Part shown: positions 1 through 37,200 of the stretch, piece after piece | How the letters are laid out: every line of letters starts with the position of its first letter | How positions within the stretch are numbered: the stretch's first letter is position 1 | Assembly: GCA_963681505.1 (NCBI GenBank) | Contig: OY811980.1 | Location: forward strand, 6,236,359-6,300,358 | Reading direction: 5' to 3' | Origin: Eunapius fragilis | Taxonomy: Eukaryota; Porifera; Demospongiae; Spongillida; Spongillidae | DNA length: 64,000 bases | Position numbers and translations under genes: made by a program | The notes under the pieces: generated by a model | The model's input: the letters and a program-made list of their open reading frames with translations, nothing else | Databases searched by the model: none | Told to the model about the DNA's origin: nothing

Positions 1-5
1 CTTAC

Positions 6-53
6 CTTGCTGCAGATAAAATCACACTCCCTTGCTGCTACTACAAAAGGCAT
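6..53 (-). CDS. possible first coding exon of a divergent gene (partial)
   Basis: On the minus strand an ATG at 53-51 opens 16 codons (MPFVVAARECDFICSK) that end exactly at a good donor, AAG|GTAAG, whose GTAAG is bases 5-1. The rest of the gene would lie left of the window. It would run divergently from TOPORS with about 110 bases between the two start codons. I do not recognise the peptide. An ATG-to-donor run this short can occur by chance, so this is only a candidate. Confidence 0.35.
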
Positions 54-163
54 AATTTTTATAGTATAAAAGTAACTTTATTGGCCGTCAATGTTATATT
101 ACGGTATAACAAGTTATATTAATAAAGGTATTAACGATTAATGGTGGGCGTCGTATAGAGAAG
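54..163. promoter_or_regulatory. putative TOPORS promoter, possibly bidirectional
   Basis: This AT-rich 110-base gap precedes the TOPORS start codon and may also serve the divergent exon at 6-53. A TATA-like stretch (tatagtataaaag) lies near 61-73. No transcription start can be fixed from sequence alone. Confidence 0.3.
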
Positions 164-3100
164 ATGACTGACGAGAGATCTCCCGCATATGCGGGATCCA
201 CCGAGAAGAACTGCCCCATCTGTTTAGAAGAATTCGAAGACAGAGCATTCGTGAATGCTTGCTTTCATATCCTTGCGTGCGATTTGTTGTAGATAATTAT
301 AACATACGGGGTTGGAAGGTACATTTTTATAAGTATTAGCACAATGTACACGCAAACGCGCGTACAGCGGGTTGGGCAACGCTGCTAACATCGTTGCCCA
401 CTCCCTTAACTCCCACTGCAAATTCCTTCTGCTTTCTCTGCATCCTGCAGTGGTCGGACGTCGGGAACACGTGTCCGCTCTGTAAAACCACTTTCTCCTC
501 CCTCATCCACAACGTCAAAGCGAACGATGACTACGAAAAGGTCGAGGCACTAAAATCGTCAACTGAAAATGAGCTCTTGATTTTTCTTTTTGTCTATAGT
601 ACGATATCAAGTCTAAATCTGTTCCTGCAAACCAGGAAGTCAGCGTCACCGAGGCAAGACGGTAAGATGTGAGGGCTGGGGAGGAGGGTCGCAGCACTTT
701 CATTAATCTATACTTGTTCCTTCAAGGTTCCGTTACGGCACCACCGCTTTGCCTGGTCGACCATCGTCACGTCCTTCGGGTCACGCGACCCGCCGCGGTA
801 GATACCATGTGCGGGACTCGAGAACGCCTGCCCCAGAGGAAAGAAGGAGGTGTGTCCAATGGGGTGGGTAAATACTTTGCTATAAATTATGTGGGATTTA
901 ACCCTGAGTTTGGTGCTATGTGCAGGGCAATCTATAGGGCCCATCTGTGGGCTCTTCCGATTGAGTCGGGGGACAAGCGCCCGAGAGTAAGAAATATATG
1001 TGAGTTGGATTTGTCACTGATACAATGAGTATGCTTGTTAACATAATAAATAAAAGGAACATTGTTATCCATGGTGTCTACTAATTTTTGAGGGTTTTTT
1101 TTCCCCTCCGTTTCTTCAGCATTTTGTTTTTGTGGGTGAAAATAAGACCATTAAATTAAATTACTGCAATTATGTTTTGTTTCATATGTAGCCACATTTA
1201 GTGTTGTCACAAAACCAGTCTTAGTAAGTTTGTACATACAATGGCTTGGGCCTTACATGCTGATATTGTGTGTATGGTTTATGTATCATTTCTTTGTCCT
1301 CCTCACTTCTTCCACGTTTCCCTCCTCTTGGTTCTTCTCCCCTCACATTCTTCCCGGTCTCCCCTCCCCTCCACCTCCCCCACTCAAATCTGACGCACAG
1401 CTGCAGACTTCTTTAGGCAGAACCCCGCCTGCACCCATCGGCTGGTTCCATGGCTAATGAGGGAACTGAAGGTTGTCCTGGGAGGAGAGGAGCATGTGGA
1501 GTTTGTGGTCCAGATTGTCCTGTCCCTGATAGACAAGTAGGTGTGCTAGAACTTCTTTTTCCCCTGCACTTGTACGTCATTGACAGCAGCATTTCTACAT
1601 TTTAATTTAATTATTTTTTTAATTTGCACTCAAGAGTTGACATGGAAGCACAAGAATTTGCAGGTCACCTCACTCCCTTCCTGCATGAGAAGACGGCACA
1701 CTTTGTTCACGAGTTGGCTACCTACGCACGCTGCCCCTATGATATGATTGCCTATGACCGTAAGGTGAAGTATGATTTTCCGGGAGGCGATCGCTGGGAT
1801 CCTGAAGCCAACCAGGTCATTCCTCCCTCCAGCCATGATCCCTCTCGCCCAGGTGTGGATGGTGGGCGTGTGTGTGTGCCTACATGGGTGTGTGGACATG
1901 TGTGTGTGTGTGTGTGTGGTTGTGTGTGTATATGCGTGTGTGTGCGTGCATGTACCTACATGGGTGTTTGGATGTGTGTATGGTGTGTGTGTGTGGATGC
2001 GTGTGGGCGGGTGCATGGATGTGTGTGTGTCTTGTGCTGTATTCATATGTATGTTGTGTTTTGCCTGGGAAGGGATGCAGAACCCACTTATTGGAGGATA
2101 CCATCCTTTGGGGTTGATAATGGTCTTGTAAACAGAAGGCCATCCGTATTCTAGAACCAGGAACCTAAACATTTGTTTGTGTGTATGTGCAGGTGGGGAT
2201 TTTGCTAGGATTCATGTTATGTGAGCATAAGTATCGGTAACCAAGGTTATGGATCCCTCTGCATGTGCCCTAGACCATAGTGTGGCCCTTTTTGTGCAGG
2301 TCATGTTATACTGATGCGTCACAGTGTGGTCTTGTGTCTGCAGGACCCTCTGGACTGGCGTCGGCTGCTACCTTTGAGCAAAGGATCTTTGAAGAGCTGA
2401 CCACAACTGGATGGAACAGCCCCCCTCTGCTGCAATCCTCTGACTCACCCATTTACATTGAAGACAGCAGCTCTGACGAAGTGGACACAGGGGCTGTGAC
2501 ACCTCCAGTAGTGAGCGCTGCGGTGACACCTCCAGTGATAGGAGGTGCTGCAACGACACCCACCGTGATGCGCAGAGGTGCTAAGGGAACGCCTGCAGTA
2601 ACAGTGATGCCCCCCGCAACCAGAGGAGCTACATTGGAGTGTACTGGAGACAGGAGTACCTTAGAAGGCAGGAGTGCAACTGGAAGCAAAGGTGAAGTTC
2701 TCGCCTCCGAAGCCACCATCACTCGGGGCAGTGTTTCTGTTGATACATCTGGCCAACGTCATTGTTATATGGCTACAAGTACTTCCTTGTCTCGGAAACC
2801 TCCGTGTTGTGCGCACTCAGAGTCCCTTCAAGTTCCTTCACCTGGGCGCACTGCCCCCCGCAGGGTTCATTCATCCTGGCCCCCTGCCGTCGGCCACGGT
2901 GGTGCACGCTCGCCTCATCATGTGGGTGGCCTGGGTACCTGTCCTTTGGTCAAGCCTTTAGTGCCTTGCTTGTTGGAAGAGGTGGGGCCAAGTCATGTTG
3001 GATCGAACGAGAACTGCTTTGATGTGGCTGGTGGGATGAAGCCAGACGATTCGGTGGAGTCAACTGAGAGGATGGAGTCTGTGGAGGAGAGAGAGCAGGT

Positions 3101-4403
3101 GTCTGTGGAGGAGAGAGAGCAGGTGTCTGTGGAGGAGAGAGAGCAGGTGTCTGTGGAGGAGAGAGAGCAGGTGTCTGTGGAGGAGAGAGAGCAGGTGTCT
3201 GTGGAGGAGAGAGAGCAGGTGTCTGTGGAGGAGAGAGAGCAGATGTATAGCCGCCATTCAGGTGACAAACTGCAGAAGATGAGGACAGGCTCCAGCACTG
3301 TGGATCATTTTGGACACTCCAGAAAGGGCAAACAAAGGTTGTCCAGCGGGTATGGGGGTGACAGTAACCATCCATGGGAGCACCGTGGTCGTGCAAACCA
3401 CCACCACCACCATCACCACAAGTCTGCTGGTGTGACCACGTCAGGCCATCCCATAGGGCAGGAGGAGGGGACCCGGTCCCTATGTGCTGGAGCCAAGGCT
3501 GGTGTGATGCACTCCGCAGGCACCCACACAAGGTCAGAGGGCAACAGGGACAGTTCCCATGTACGAGACCATTCAAAACGAAGACACCACCACCACCCCC
3601 ACCACCACCACCAAGCCTCCACAGTAGGGGGTGGTGACTCGAGGCACAGCTGTTTGTCATCTGAGGGAGGAGACTGTAGCCATCGCCACCACAAGCACCG
3701 TCGTTACAAGCGTCATCATCACCACTTACCTCCCTCTCATCATCACCATCACTCCTCTCGCTCCCATCACCATCACTCCTCTCCCTCCCATCACCATCAC
3801 TCCTCTCCCTCCCATCACCATCACTCCTCACCCTCTCATCACCATCACTCCTTGCCCTCCCATCACCATCACTCCTCTCCCTCCCATCACCATCACTCCT
3901 CTCCCTCCCATCACCATCACTCCTCTCCCTCCAATCACCATCACTCCTCTCCCTCCCATCACCATCACTCCTCTCCCTCCAATCATCATCACCCCTCTCC
4001 CTCCCATCACCATCACTCCTCTCCCTCCAATCACCAATGTTGCCATAAGGAAATTGGAATTGCATTTCAACAAAGTGATACAGCAGACTGTGTTCCTGTA
4101 CGTGCCCATGCCAGACATGAACCAGCTATGATGACCTTGGCTTCTGGGAGGGACCATGAGTTGACAAGTACTGCAGCTTCCTTTCAAATTGAATCCCAGA
4201 CTTCCCAAGGAGCAGGTGGTGAAACACATGGGCCAACAGGGCTAGAATCACATGAGGGGAGGATACTTGAAGAGCTATCTTTAGTGGAATCACAGATCAG
4301 GGAAAACAAAAGGCTAGTGCTGAAGGCAGCTCTGAGGCAGGAGAGAATCGAATTGCTCCGTAGATCCATGCAGTGTGAGGCGGAGCGTGCTAATCGGATG
4401 TAG
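164..4403 (+). CDS. TOPORS: TOPORS-like RING E3 ubiquitin/SUMO ligase
   Basis: Seven exons join in frame: 164-266, 422-540, 600-661, 727-849, 1417-1536, 1635-1852, 2344-4403, giving 934 residues (human TOPORS is about 1045). The N-terminal C3HC4 RING is split by intron 1: CPICLEEFEDRAF, then CFH|SFCFLC and TCPLC. Family motifs follow: DDYEKYDIK, RFRYGTT, a WLMRELKVVLG block and TAHFVHELATYAR. Exon 7 carries a SUMO-interaction-like IYIEDSSSDE near residue 284, an eight-residue VSVEEREQ repeat (about 490-550), a histidine/serine-rich repeat region (about 600-810) and a basic, helical C terminus (about 886-934). TOPORS proteins are nuclear dual ubiquitin and SUMO ligases acting on p53 and chromatin proteins. 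Intron 1 has U12-type AT-AA borders. The low-complexity middle is lineage-specific; the RING and following blocks secure the family. Confidence 0.88.
267..421 (+). other. U12-type intron with AT-AA ends (TOPORS intron 1)
   Basis: The intron begins ATATCCTT directly after the first base of the RING histidine codon. A U12-like branch sequence, CCCTTAAC, lies at 403-410. Reading resumes at 422, giving CFHSFCFLC, only if the intron ends in AA at 420-421, about 12 bases after the branch A. Ending at the AC at 415-416 breaks the frame. The branch distance fits minor-spliceosome introns. Confidence 0.6.
1861..2040 (+). repeat. TG-rich microsatellite in TOPORS intron 6
   Basis: Imperfect (TG)n with ATG and GCG interruptions begins about 8 bases after the exon 6 donor at 1853. 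It has no coding value, although all its frames are open. Confidence 0.9.
3068..3243 (+). repeat. coding 24-base minisatellite in TOPORS
   Basis: About seven nearly identical 24-base units encode the octapeptide VSVEEREQ in tandem. The near absence of variation, even at third positions, points to recent expansion or homogenisation. Confidence 0.92.
3590..4035 (+). repeat. coding His/Ser-rich minisatellite in TOPORS
   Basis: Repeats of about 24 bases built on CATCACCATCAC plus TCCTCTCCCTCC encode runs of HHHHSSPS. A separate His run precedes them near 3400. The frame stays open through to the conserved C-terminal helix, so the array is translated if the gene model is right. Confidence 0.9.
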
Positions 4404-4533
4404 TTGACACTCCCGTTGAACATCTAAGAGTCATCACCATCATTAAATTTTAAAATAGCACTAATCTTATATATTATAAAGTACCTTGGTCGAAATTAAT
4501 ACCGTTACCCCGCCCACGTAGTGGGAGTGCAAG

Positions 4534-30339
<25,806 letters not shown>

Positions 30340-30429
30340 ATGTGTTTTATAGCACCCGTTTGCTAAGATTAAAGCGTTTGTCATTTGCACGAAAATGCCC
30401 GCCAGGGTTAATGACACATGCAAATATAC

Positions 30430-30468
<39 letters not shown>

Positions 30469-30571
30469 CATAACAACTAAGGTTCTGTAGATAGAACAAA
30501 TCAAGAGGGATATAATGCTGGGAATTTTGAAGGGGTGGAGCAGACATACAGACAAATAAGACAACACAGTG
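30340..30571. other. RICTOR-TRAPPC5 tail-to-tail gap
   Basis: 232 bases between two stop codons on opposite strands hold both 3' UTRs. (AC)n lies at 30430-30462. No clear AATAAA signal for RICTOR is visible; ATTAAA occurs at 30369. Confidence 0.7.
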
Positions 30572-32183
30572 TCACTTCTGAGCTTCAAGCATCTTGTCCC
30601 GTGACACAGCAGAGTCCTCAAACTTTATTTCAAAAGCATGTGTAGTCTGCTCCTTGATGGCAAATGCTCTCACTTTACAGGGCTGGAAGAAAGAGGGGTG
30701 ACAATGGAATGAGAGGCGTGGTTTGCTTTCATTCAGCATGCTTCTTTAGCCTTTATAAAAATGGCCCCCAGACAATAATAGCAGAAACAAAAGTTGAAAT
30801 GGGATATATGGGAATCACTTTAGTACTAAAGGGTATAATTACGCAAGGGTACAGCAAAGTTGTAGCGTACAAATTGTGAACCATTCAAGTATCCTTCAAT
30901 GATACCAGCTACAAAGGCAGCACATGTGAGGTTGCCTATGGTTAAGGAGGAGCGGTAGGTAGAGGTGAGAGTGTGAATGCTAGAGCTAGAAAGGCTGCTC
31001 ACTTTGGTCCTTCGGGACTGAGACAAACTTGTTCACCAATGGTTCGTCCTCAAAGAGGTAATCTGCCAGTGGTCAAAGAAACACTTCATTTGATTACTCA
31101 GAGGTCATAAGTGTGTGAAGTTCAGAGGTGAAAAGCGTGGGAAGTAGGAAATGAACCCGTGAACCCTGTGTTTAATTATCTCTCCTTCCACATCCCCAGA
31201 GGATACAAGTTGACTCTTGTGCAGTTGCCTGTTCCAACCTATCAGCCTCTTTACCAAATAAGGTCTAGTGGGAGAGAAGACACAGAGATAGCTTACTGAT
31301 AACATGATGTCAGGATAGTGACCCAACCAGTTGGAGCCATCCATGATGTCAGGATAGTGACCCAACCAGTTGGAGCCATCCATGATGTCAGGATAGCGAC
31401 CCAACCAGTTGGAGCCATCCATGATGTCAGGATAGCGACCCAACCAGTTGGAGCCATCCATGATGTCAGGATAGTGACCCAACCAGTTGGAGCCATCCAT
31501 GATGTCAGGATAGCGACCCAACCAGTTGGAGCCATCCATGATGTCAGGATAGCGACGCAACCAGTTGGAGCCATCCATGATGTCAGGATAGCGACCCAAC
31601 CAGTTGGAGCCATCCATGATGTCAGGATAGCGACCCAACCAGTTGGAGCCATCCATGATGTCAGGGTAGTGACCCAACCAGTCAGCTCAAAATGCATGCA
31701 GTACGTATTTTTCATAACAAAGACAGGTCAGGGATAGCAAGCTTTACTGGGTTCCCTGTCTGACCATGAAGTACACATTTGCCCAGATTCAGTGTATTCC
31801 TTAACTCCTGCATTGCAGAAAAGACATTAGCCTATCCATACAGAACATAACATTCCCTTAGATGATCTATGGAATGGTAGGTAGCCCCCCCCCCCCCCCC
31901 CCCACCCCCCCCCCCCCTCCCCCATGAGTGAGTTCCAAGAAACTGTCATGTCTCGTACTAGATGAAACCCTTTTCATCACAGCCCACAGCTAAAGCTTCC
32001 GTCCCAAATTACTACCTCCAATGGGATGACCTTTTCCCATGCAAGGGGAGTGACTCACCCTCCATAGTGACTTCTGGATGTACCACAACATATTGACTAG
32101 CCGTGTCTCTCTCTTTGGCTGCTTCTCTCTCAGGCACAAAACATCAATCATTCTGAAGCCGACATGGTATCCGAAATCAGACA

Positions 32184-32221
<38 letters not shown>

Positions 32222-33120
32222 ATGTACATATATGCATGCAAGAATGTGCACAAATAAATTGCGTCCATAGGAATGGAACAACTTGAATGCCATTTGTGGA
32301 CTTGGGGTCATGGACTTTGGTGCTTGCAAGTCTCTCGGGTGTGTTTGCGCCATCTTCACCTCAACCACCATCACCACCCATCCCCCAGTGCGTCTCCTCC
32401 TCCCACCTATCTACACACCAAATGAATTGCACCTACACACACCCTCTCCTCTCCCAATCTAACAATCCTCCATAACACACTTCTCATGTAGCTGTGCCTG
32501 AGAAGACACCCTCCCATGACTGTACTGCACCATCTCTGAGAAGAGGAAGGCATAGGTGCTCAGGTTCACCTAGTGTAAGAGACAGAAACAGTTGAGTAGT
32601 CAAATGTCATAAGAAACAATGTTATTAGCAATAGTGACAAAAAATTGGGGAGGACCTACACAAACTGTTCTGATGGGGGGAGATTAAACTTTTGGTTGTC
32701 CTAGGGATAGTGGACTGAGACATACTGCTGTCTTGGGGTGTGTGATGTGATATGTGAATGACTGCGGGGGAGGGTGCAATTAGCGTCCGTGTCCAAAGGG
32801 GGGGTTACTGTATATGATGTCATCAGTAGGGGGGGGGGGGGGGGGGGGGGGGCGTACTTATTAACTGGAATAGCTCATTGCCGTGCGTTGAGTGAACTAA
32901 TTTTAACCACCCTTAAAGCGTGTAGAGCAACCAAGCTACACCAGCACAGGTTCTAATCATCAACCAGGAGATGGGCTGCTGTATATTCCGCAAGTGCACC
33001 GGACCAAAAGCTACACAGGAAGTTCGAACAGAAAGCATACCAACATACCTCTGCCTTCGGTTTGCTCGGAAGAAACTTATCATAGACGGTATCCGTCGGT
33101 TTTGCGCGCCGAGCAGACAT
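30572..33120 (-). CDS. TRAPPC5: TRAPPC5, TRAPP complex subunit 5 (Bet3 family, Trs31)
   Basis: Seven exons on the minus strand, in order of translation: 33120-33049, 32570-32482, 32185-32059, 31264-31207, 31062-31003, 30935-30871, 30682-30572. They give 193 residues (human 188). Conserved blocks follow the human order: VNLSTYAFLFSEMVQY, LSDFGYHVGFRMIDVL, KRETRLVNMLWYIQK, LFGKEADRLEQA, LFEDEPLVNKFVSVPKD, NLTCAAFVAGIIEGYL and HAFEIKFEDSAVSRDKML. TRAPPC5 is a core subunit shared by TRAPP complexes, which act as exchange factors for Rab1/Rab11 GTPases in ER-Golgi transport. It lies tail-to-tail with RICTOR and downstream of MTAP on the same strand. Intron 4 (31206-31063) has a U12-like GTATCCTC donor. 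Intron 3 carries a 39-base minisatellite. Confidence 0.94.
31063..31206 (-). other. candidate U12-type GT-AG intron (TRAPPC5 intron 4)
   Basis: The donor reads T|GTATCCTCTG on the minus strand, seven matches to the U12 GTATCCTTT consensus. A branch-like TTCTTTGAC lies about 10 bases before the terminal CAG. Phase and homology (QESTY|YLFEDEPL) fix both ends. Confidence 0.5.
31306..31682 (-). repeat. 39-base minisatellite in TRAPPC5 intron 3
   Basis: About nine units containing atgatgtcaggatagcgacc on the plus strand lie about 45 bases upstream of the TRAPPC5 exon 4 acceptor. Units differ by single bases. Open frames on both strands are artefacts. Confidence 0.94.
31888..31922. repeat. poly-C homopolymer tract
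   Basis: About 33 bases, nearly all C, in TRAPPC5 intron 3. The length is a likely sequencing uncertainty. A matching poly-G tract lies at 32830-32852. Confidence 0.85.
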
Positions 33121-34037
33121 AATCACTATTATGACACACCTTTTTAGCTTTTAACTCGTGCGCATCAGGTTAAACACGGTATTCAGGTGGGTGGGGGATA
33201 AAGTTACGCAACATGCAAAAACAGGTAGTTTTATAATAAAGAAAATCTGTACTGTCCCGAAGTAACGACGTCCTTCTGTCAGCAATAATAACAACATTCG
33301 TTACGACCCGCACTAATTTCGATTCAATTTTTCGTGGTCAGAAAAATCCAATGTTCGTGTAAACCATTTCGAATTACCACTGGATAAAAAGAGTTAATGG
33401 GGCGTGGATAGTACCAGACTCCGAGCAGGTTGGGGGAAAATTTAATTAAAAAATAAAAAAATAAAAAAGGAAGCAACCAAGTGGAAAACGTTTATTTGAC
33501 TGGATCCGCAAAACATCGCTCACCGCTAATGAAAGCTTGTCGCAGTGCTGCGACTACAGCTCTTAGTGGTGGTCGGTGTTTTGTAGATGCAGCATTCTTC
33601 GGTGGCCAGGCTACTGAAAGGCAAGATAGAATGAGTGCATCGCGTTCACAAGGTGAGCTCTCCGGGGGATTTGTACATGCGCGCGAGCGTGTGTATAGGC
33701 CTATGTGTAGCGCTGTGTGTGCTCGCGCGTGTTTGCATGCCCATGTGAAGCGCGTGCATATGACCCGCCGCGTATGTTCTGTTTGCGTGTGCTAATATAT
33801 ATCGTGATAGTGTTTTAAAAGCTCGCTGCTGTATTGCAGCGATGAAGTTATTTGATGACAATTAAGAATCTTTCATGAGCATACGGTAACTATGCGTAGG
33901 TAACTACCGATGGTTACCTTTTAGCAGCACTTTACCCACCGCACACACATGTACAAGGTGTGCTTTCACAAACCAAAACCAAAATTATTTCGTCCTGTTC
34001 GAGCGGACCACATGCGGCATGCGCAAAAATGTTACTG

Positions 34038-34083
<46 letters not shown>

Positions 34084-34298
34084 GTGTGTGCGTGTGCGCG
34101 CGCGTGTGTATTTGTATTCGCGTTGTATATAACGTATCTCTTTTCTCTGTCCCGTTTATGACTAATACGCTACTAATTAAATCAATCACCTCAAACTATA
34201 TTCTCTTAAAAGTAATGTTCACTTTCAATATCATCTCCAACAGTGAGCAACACAACATTATTGCAGTCTAGTGTGCAGTACCACCACCACCACCCTAA
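33121..34298. other. TRAPPC5-MTAP intergenic region
   Basis: This holds the TRAPPC5 promoter side and the MTAP 3' flank. A (GT)n tract runs 34036-34110. A plus-strand open frame at 33481-33654 ends at a GTGAGC donor, but it has no recognisable homology and no supported partner exon. Confidence 0.5.
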
Positions 34299-37200
34299 CT
34301 ACACCATGACAGACATCTTCAGCATTTGCTACAGGTACAAGAAAAAAGGGAACAGGTCAGATGTGGCTCCAACATATAAAACCCCTCAAAAGGTTGCACC
34401 CCTTAGCAGTGCACTCCCTCACCTTTATCTCCTGGTGAGTATTGGACCAGTTCTCCCTTGCTATCACAGGAACTGCTGCCAGTATGATACGTGTTGCCTT
34501 CCCAGCGTTCTCAAACAGGGTCTTCAGCACTGCATCTACAGTCACCTGAGGGTGTAGGTTGAGTGTGTTATGTAGGAGGGAAGAGGGAGCATTCAAATGT
34601 AACATTGGCACAGCCTCTCAGTTAAACAAAACCTCTGATGTTATGCTATACCTAAGAATTAACGGAAATCTCCACATCTCTGTCAGTCATCTGTGATGAA
34701 GTTTTTTTTTCCCCTTTAATGTAGAAGCCCATGGCGTAAACAGATGCACAGCAACCTCAAGGTACCCTCCCTGATGTGTTAAATACCTTATCCTACTGAC
34801 CCTGGTGGGTACAAGAGCGATAACACCAGTGGTGGATCGATAATGAATGTGGGAAGGAGAGAAACATCCACCCACCTACCCACCAGATTAATAGAGACAT
34901 GATGATACCAATAGGCAGAGAGAACAGGTACCAATAGGCAGAGAGAACAGGTACCAATAGGCAGAGAGAACAGGTACCAATAAGCAGAGAGAACAGGTAC
35001 CAATAGGCAGAGAGAACAGGTACCAATAGGCAGAGAGAACAGGTACCAATAGGCAGAGAGAACAGGTACCAATAGGCAGAGAGAACAGGGGTACCAATAG
35101 GCAGAGAGAACAGGGGTACCAATAGGCAGAGAGAACAGGTACCAATAGGCAGAGAGAACAGGTACAGAGAGCAGGTACCAATAGGCAGAGAGAACAGGGG
35201 TACCAATAAGATGAGGGAACAGGTATACCAATGAACTGAGGTAACAGTGCTGTGTAGATTAATACAATATTCCTTTGGCTGAATGTGAAGGATAGGAAGT
35301 CAGCACATGCAGATGGGCAAAATGGAATTGAAAGGAGAGAAATGACAGGAGAGCATGGAGTAGGGAGGTGAGAGTGTTCTAATGCGTGCCCCCTTATTAT
35401 CTCTCGAATCCATTATCCCTTCAAATCACATTAATATATAGATGCCAAACTATACCACGCACCTGATAGCTGCAGGATGAATGGGCGAGCAATGAGCGTA
35501 GACAGTTGAAATAGTTACAATAAACCAGCTGCTGGCTTTTGTGCATGAGGCAAAAGTACGTGTATATAGCAGTACGGAAGTGGGAAGGTTACAATAAGAA
35601 GAGCGGAAACCGGTTCAGTTCACCAAACAAACATCAGATGCAGATGCCGTCCGTTAAAATATATAGCTTGGACTAACCGCCTTATGCATGGGACCGACAG
35701 CCTACCGCAAAGCGCATTGATAAGCACATTCCTCGGCATTAAAAGCGACAAGTCGCACATCTATACTATTGTATGGCTAGGTCGGACGGGTTATTGTGTG
35801 GCGCTAAAGCCGTCTCTGCATGTGTCCAGAGTATTTATAAGTAGGTGGAGTTGGTGACCTTTTTATCGCAATGACAAATGGAGGAAATGGAGAGCCCCAG
35901 GCCGGGGATATATGCATGTATATAGACGTATTTAGTAGCGTTCGTTGGCGGATTTTTGATACTGACATTGCAGCAAAGCGGTGCATGGATTAATACCTAG
36001 GGCCTAAAAACTAAGAAAGAAATGGAACAATGCAAGTCAGTTCAGAAAAGGTATATATCACTGTTGCTCTTTGCGTCAGAACCAAAATAATCCCATAGCA
36101 TGTGCCCTATACAGTTCTACTTCTGTGGATCTGGACTACACAGCCATTGTGAAAACGTTAAATTAAAGACTTGAGTTGAACGTACGTATATACATGTATA
36201 TATACATGTATCAGATTTTCGCTACAACAGATTATTTGATAATGGTTCTGTTCTCAGCATTGCTATATGGATTCTGAACCAAACAACGAGAAAAGCTCAG
36301 GCCGCACGTGTAGTTACAGTATACATGTACTAACACAGTACAAGTCTTTTTTAGATCGTAATCTTTTAGATACGCGTAAAACAAGCCCGCGCGCGGTAAA
36401 CAAAACTGATGTGCGGATGTAGCTCCATAAGGAGTGTCTCGGTTGCAGGGGGACTGACTAATAACTTGCATTGAGGCTTGTGTTCTCTTGTTCTCTTGTA
36501 CAGTCGTTCACATTAGAAGGAAAGAAATGGTGATTGGGAAAAATTCTTCATTACCAATGATGAATAATATGTTTGTATACCTCCTTTTTTTACCAGTGCG
36601 GTTTCAAGTCAGATGGTGTAAGGAAAGGGGGGGGGGGGGGCCATGGGGTCCTTGGACTGCATGGCTGTTGCCACACACTAGCCATCATGTGCCAGTCATA
36701 TAGCTAGCTGCTGTTTACTCAGGGATGGTGTTATCCATTTAATAGCAGTAAGGTATTCTTTCTATGTGCAAATGGTCCATTGGTCATCACAGACTTGGTA
36801 ATTTCACAATCATTCAAAAGATATAATCTATAGGGTTTCCTATCCAAGACATATTTTCATGGCCTCACAGAAGGCAAAAAAACTGAGCTAGCTATATAGA
36901 TAAGTCAACTGTACTGCATGCATGCAGTGTCTCCAACACCTTATGGCACCATAACCTCTAGTTGCTATATAGGAGAACAACTATAGGCTTACACTGAGTG
37001 GCTATCAAGTACATGAGCATGCAGTGATGCCATTCTAGTTATTACTAGATCCCTTTATACAGAACCATGTGTGCTTTATTTAAAGCTGGTGTGCTGGCTC
37101 GTATATAAGCTGAAAATACTTAATTAATTAGAATTGAGCAAGTCATGCCTACTCATAAAACAACCTGTCAATAAGCTTGTAACAGCTCTTAGATGGTGGC

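Noticed and set aside
415-416. AC as the 3' end of TOPORS intron 1 (canonical AT-AC)
   Set aside because: It shifts the frame and destroys the RING His-Phe-Cys motif.
2950-4065. Antisense 371-residue frame over TOPORS
   Set aside because: Shadow of the coding repeats; the sense frame has the RING and conserved C terminus.
33481-34343. Plus-strand two-exon gene (33481-33654 joined to 34242-34343)
   Set aside because: Phases fit, but there is no homology and the second exon overlaps the MTAP terminal exon antisense.
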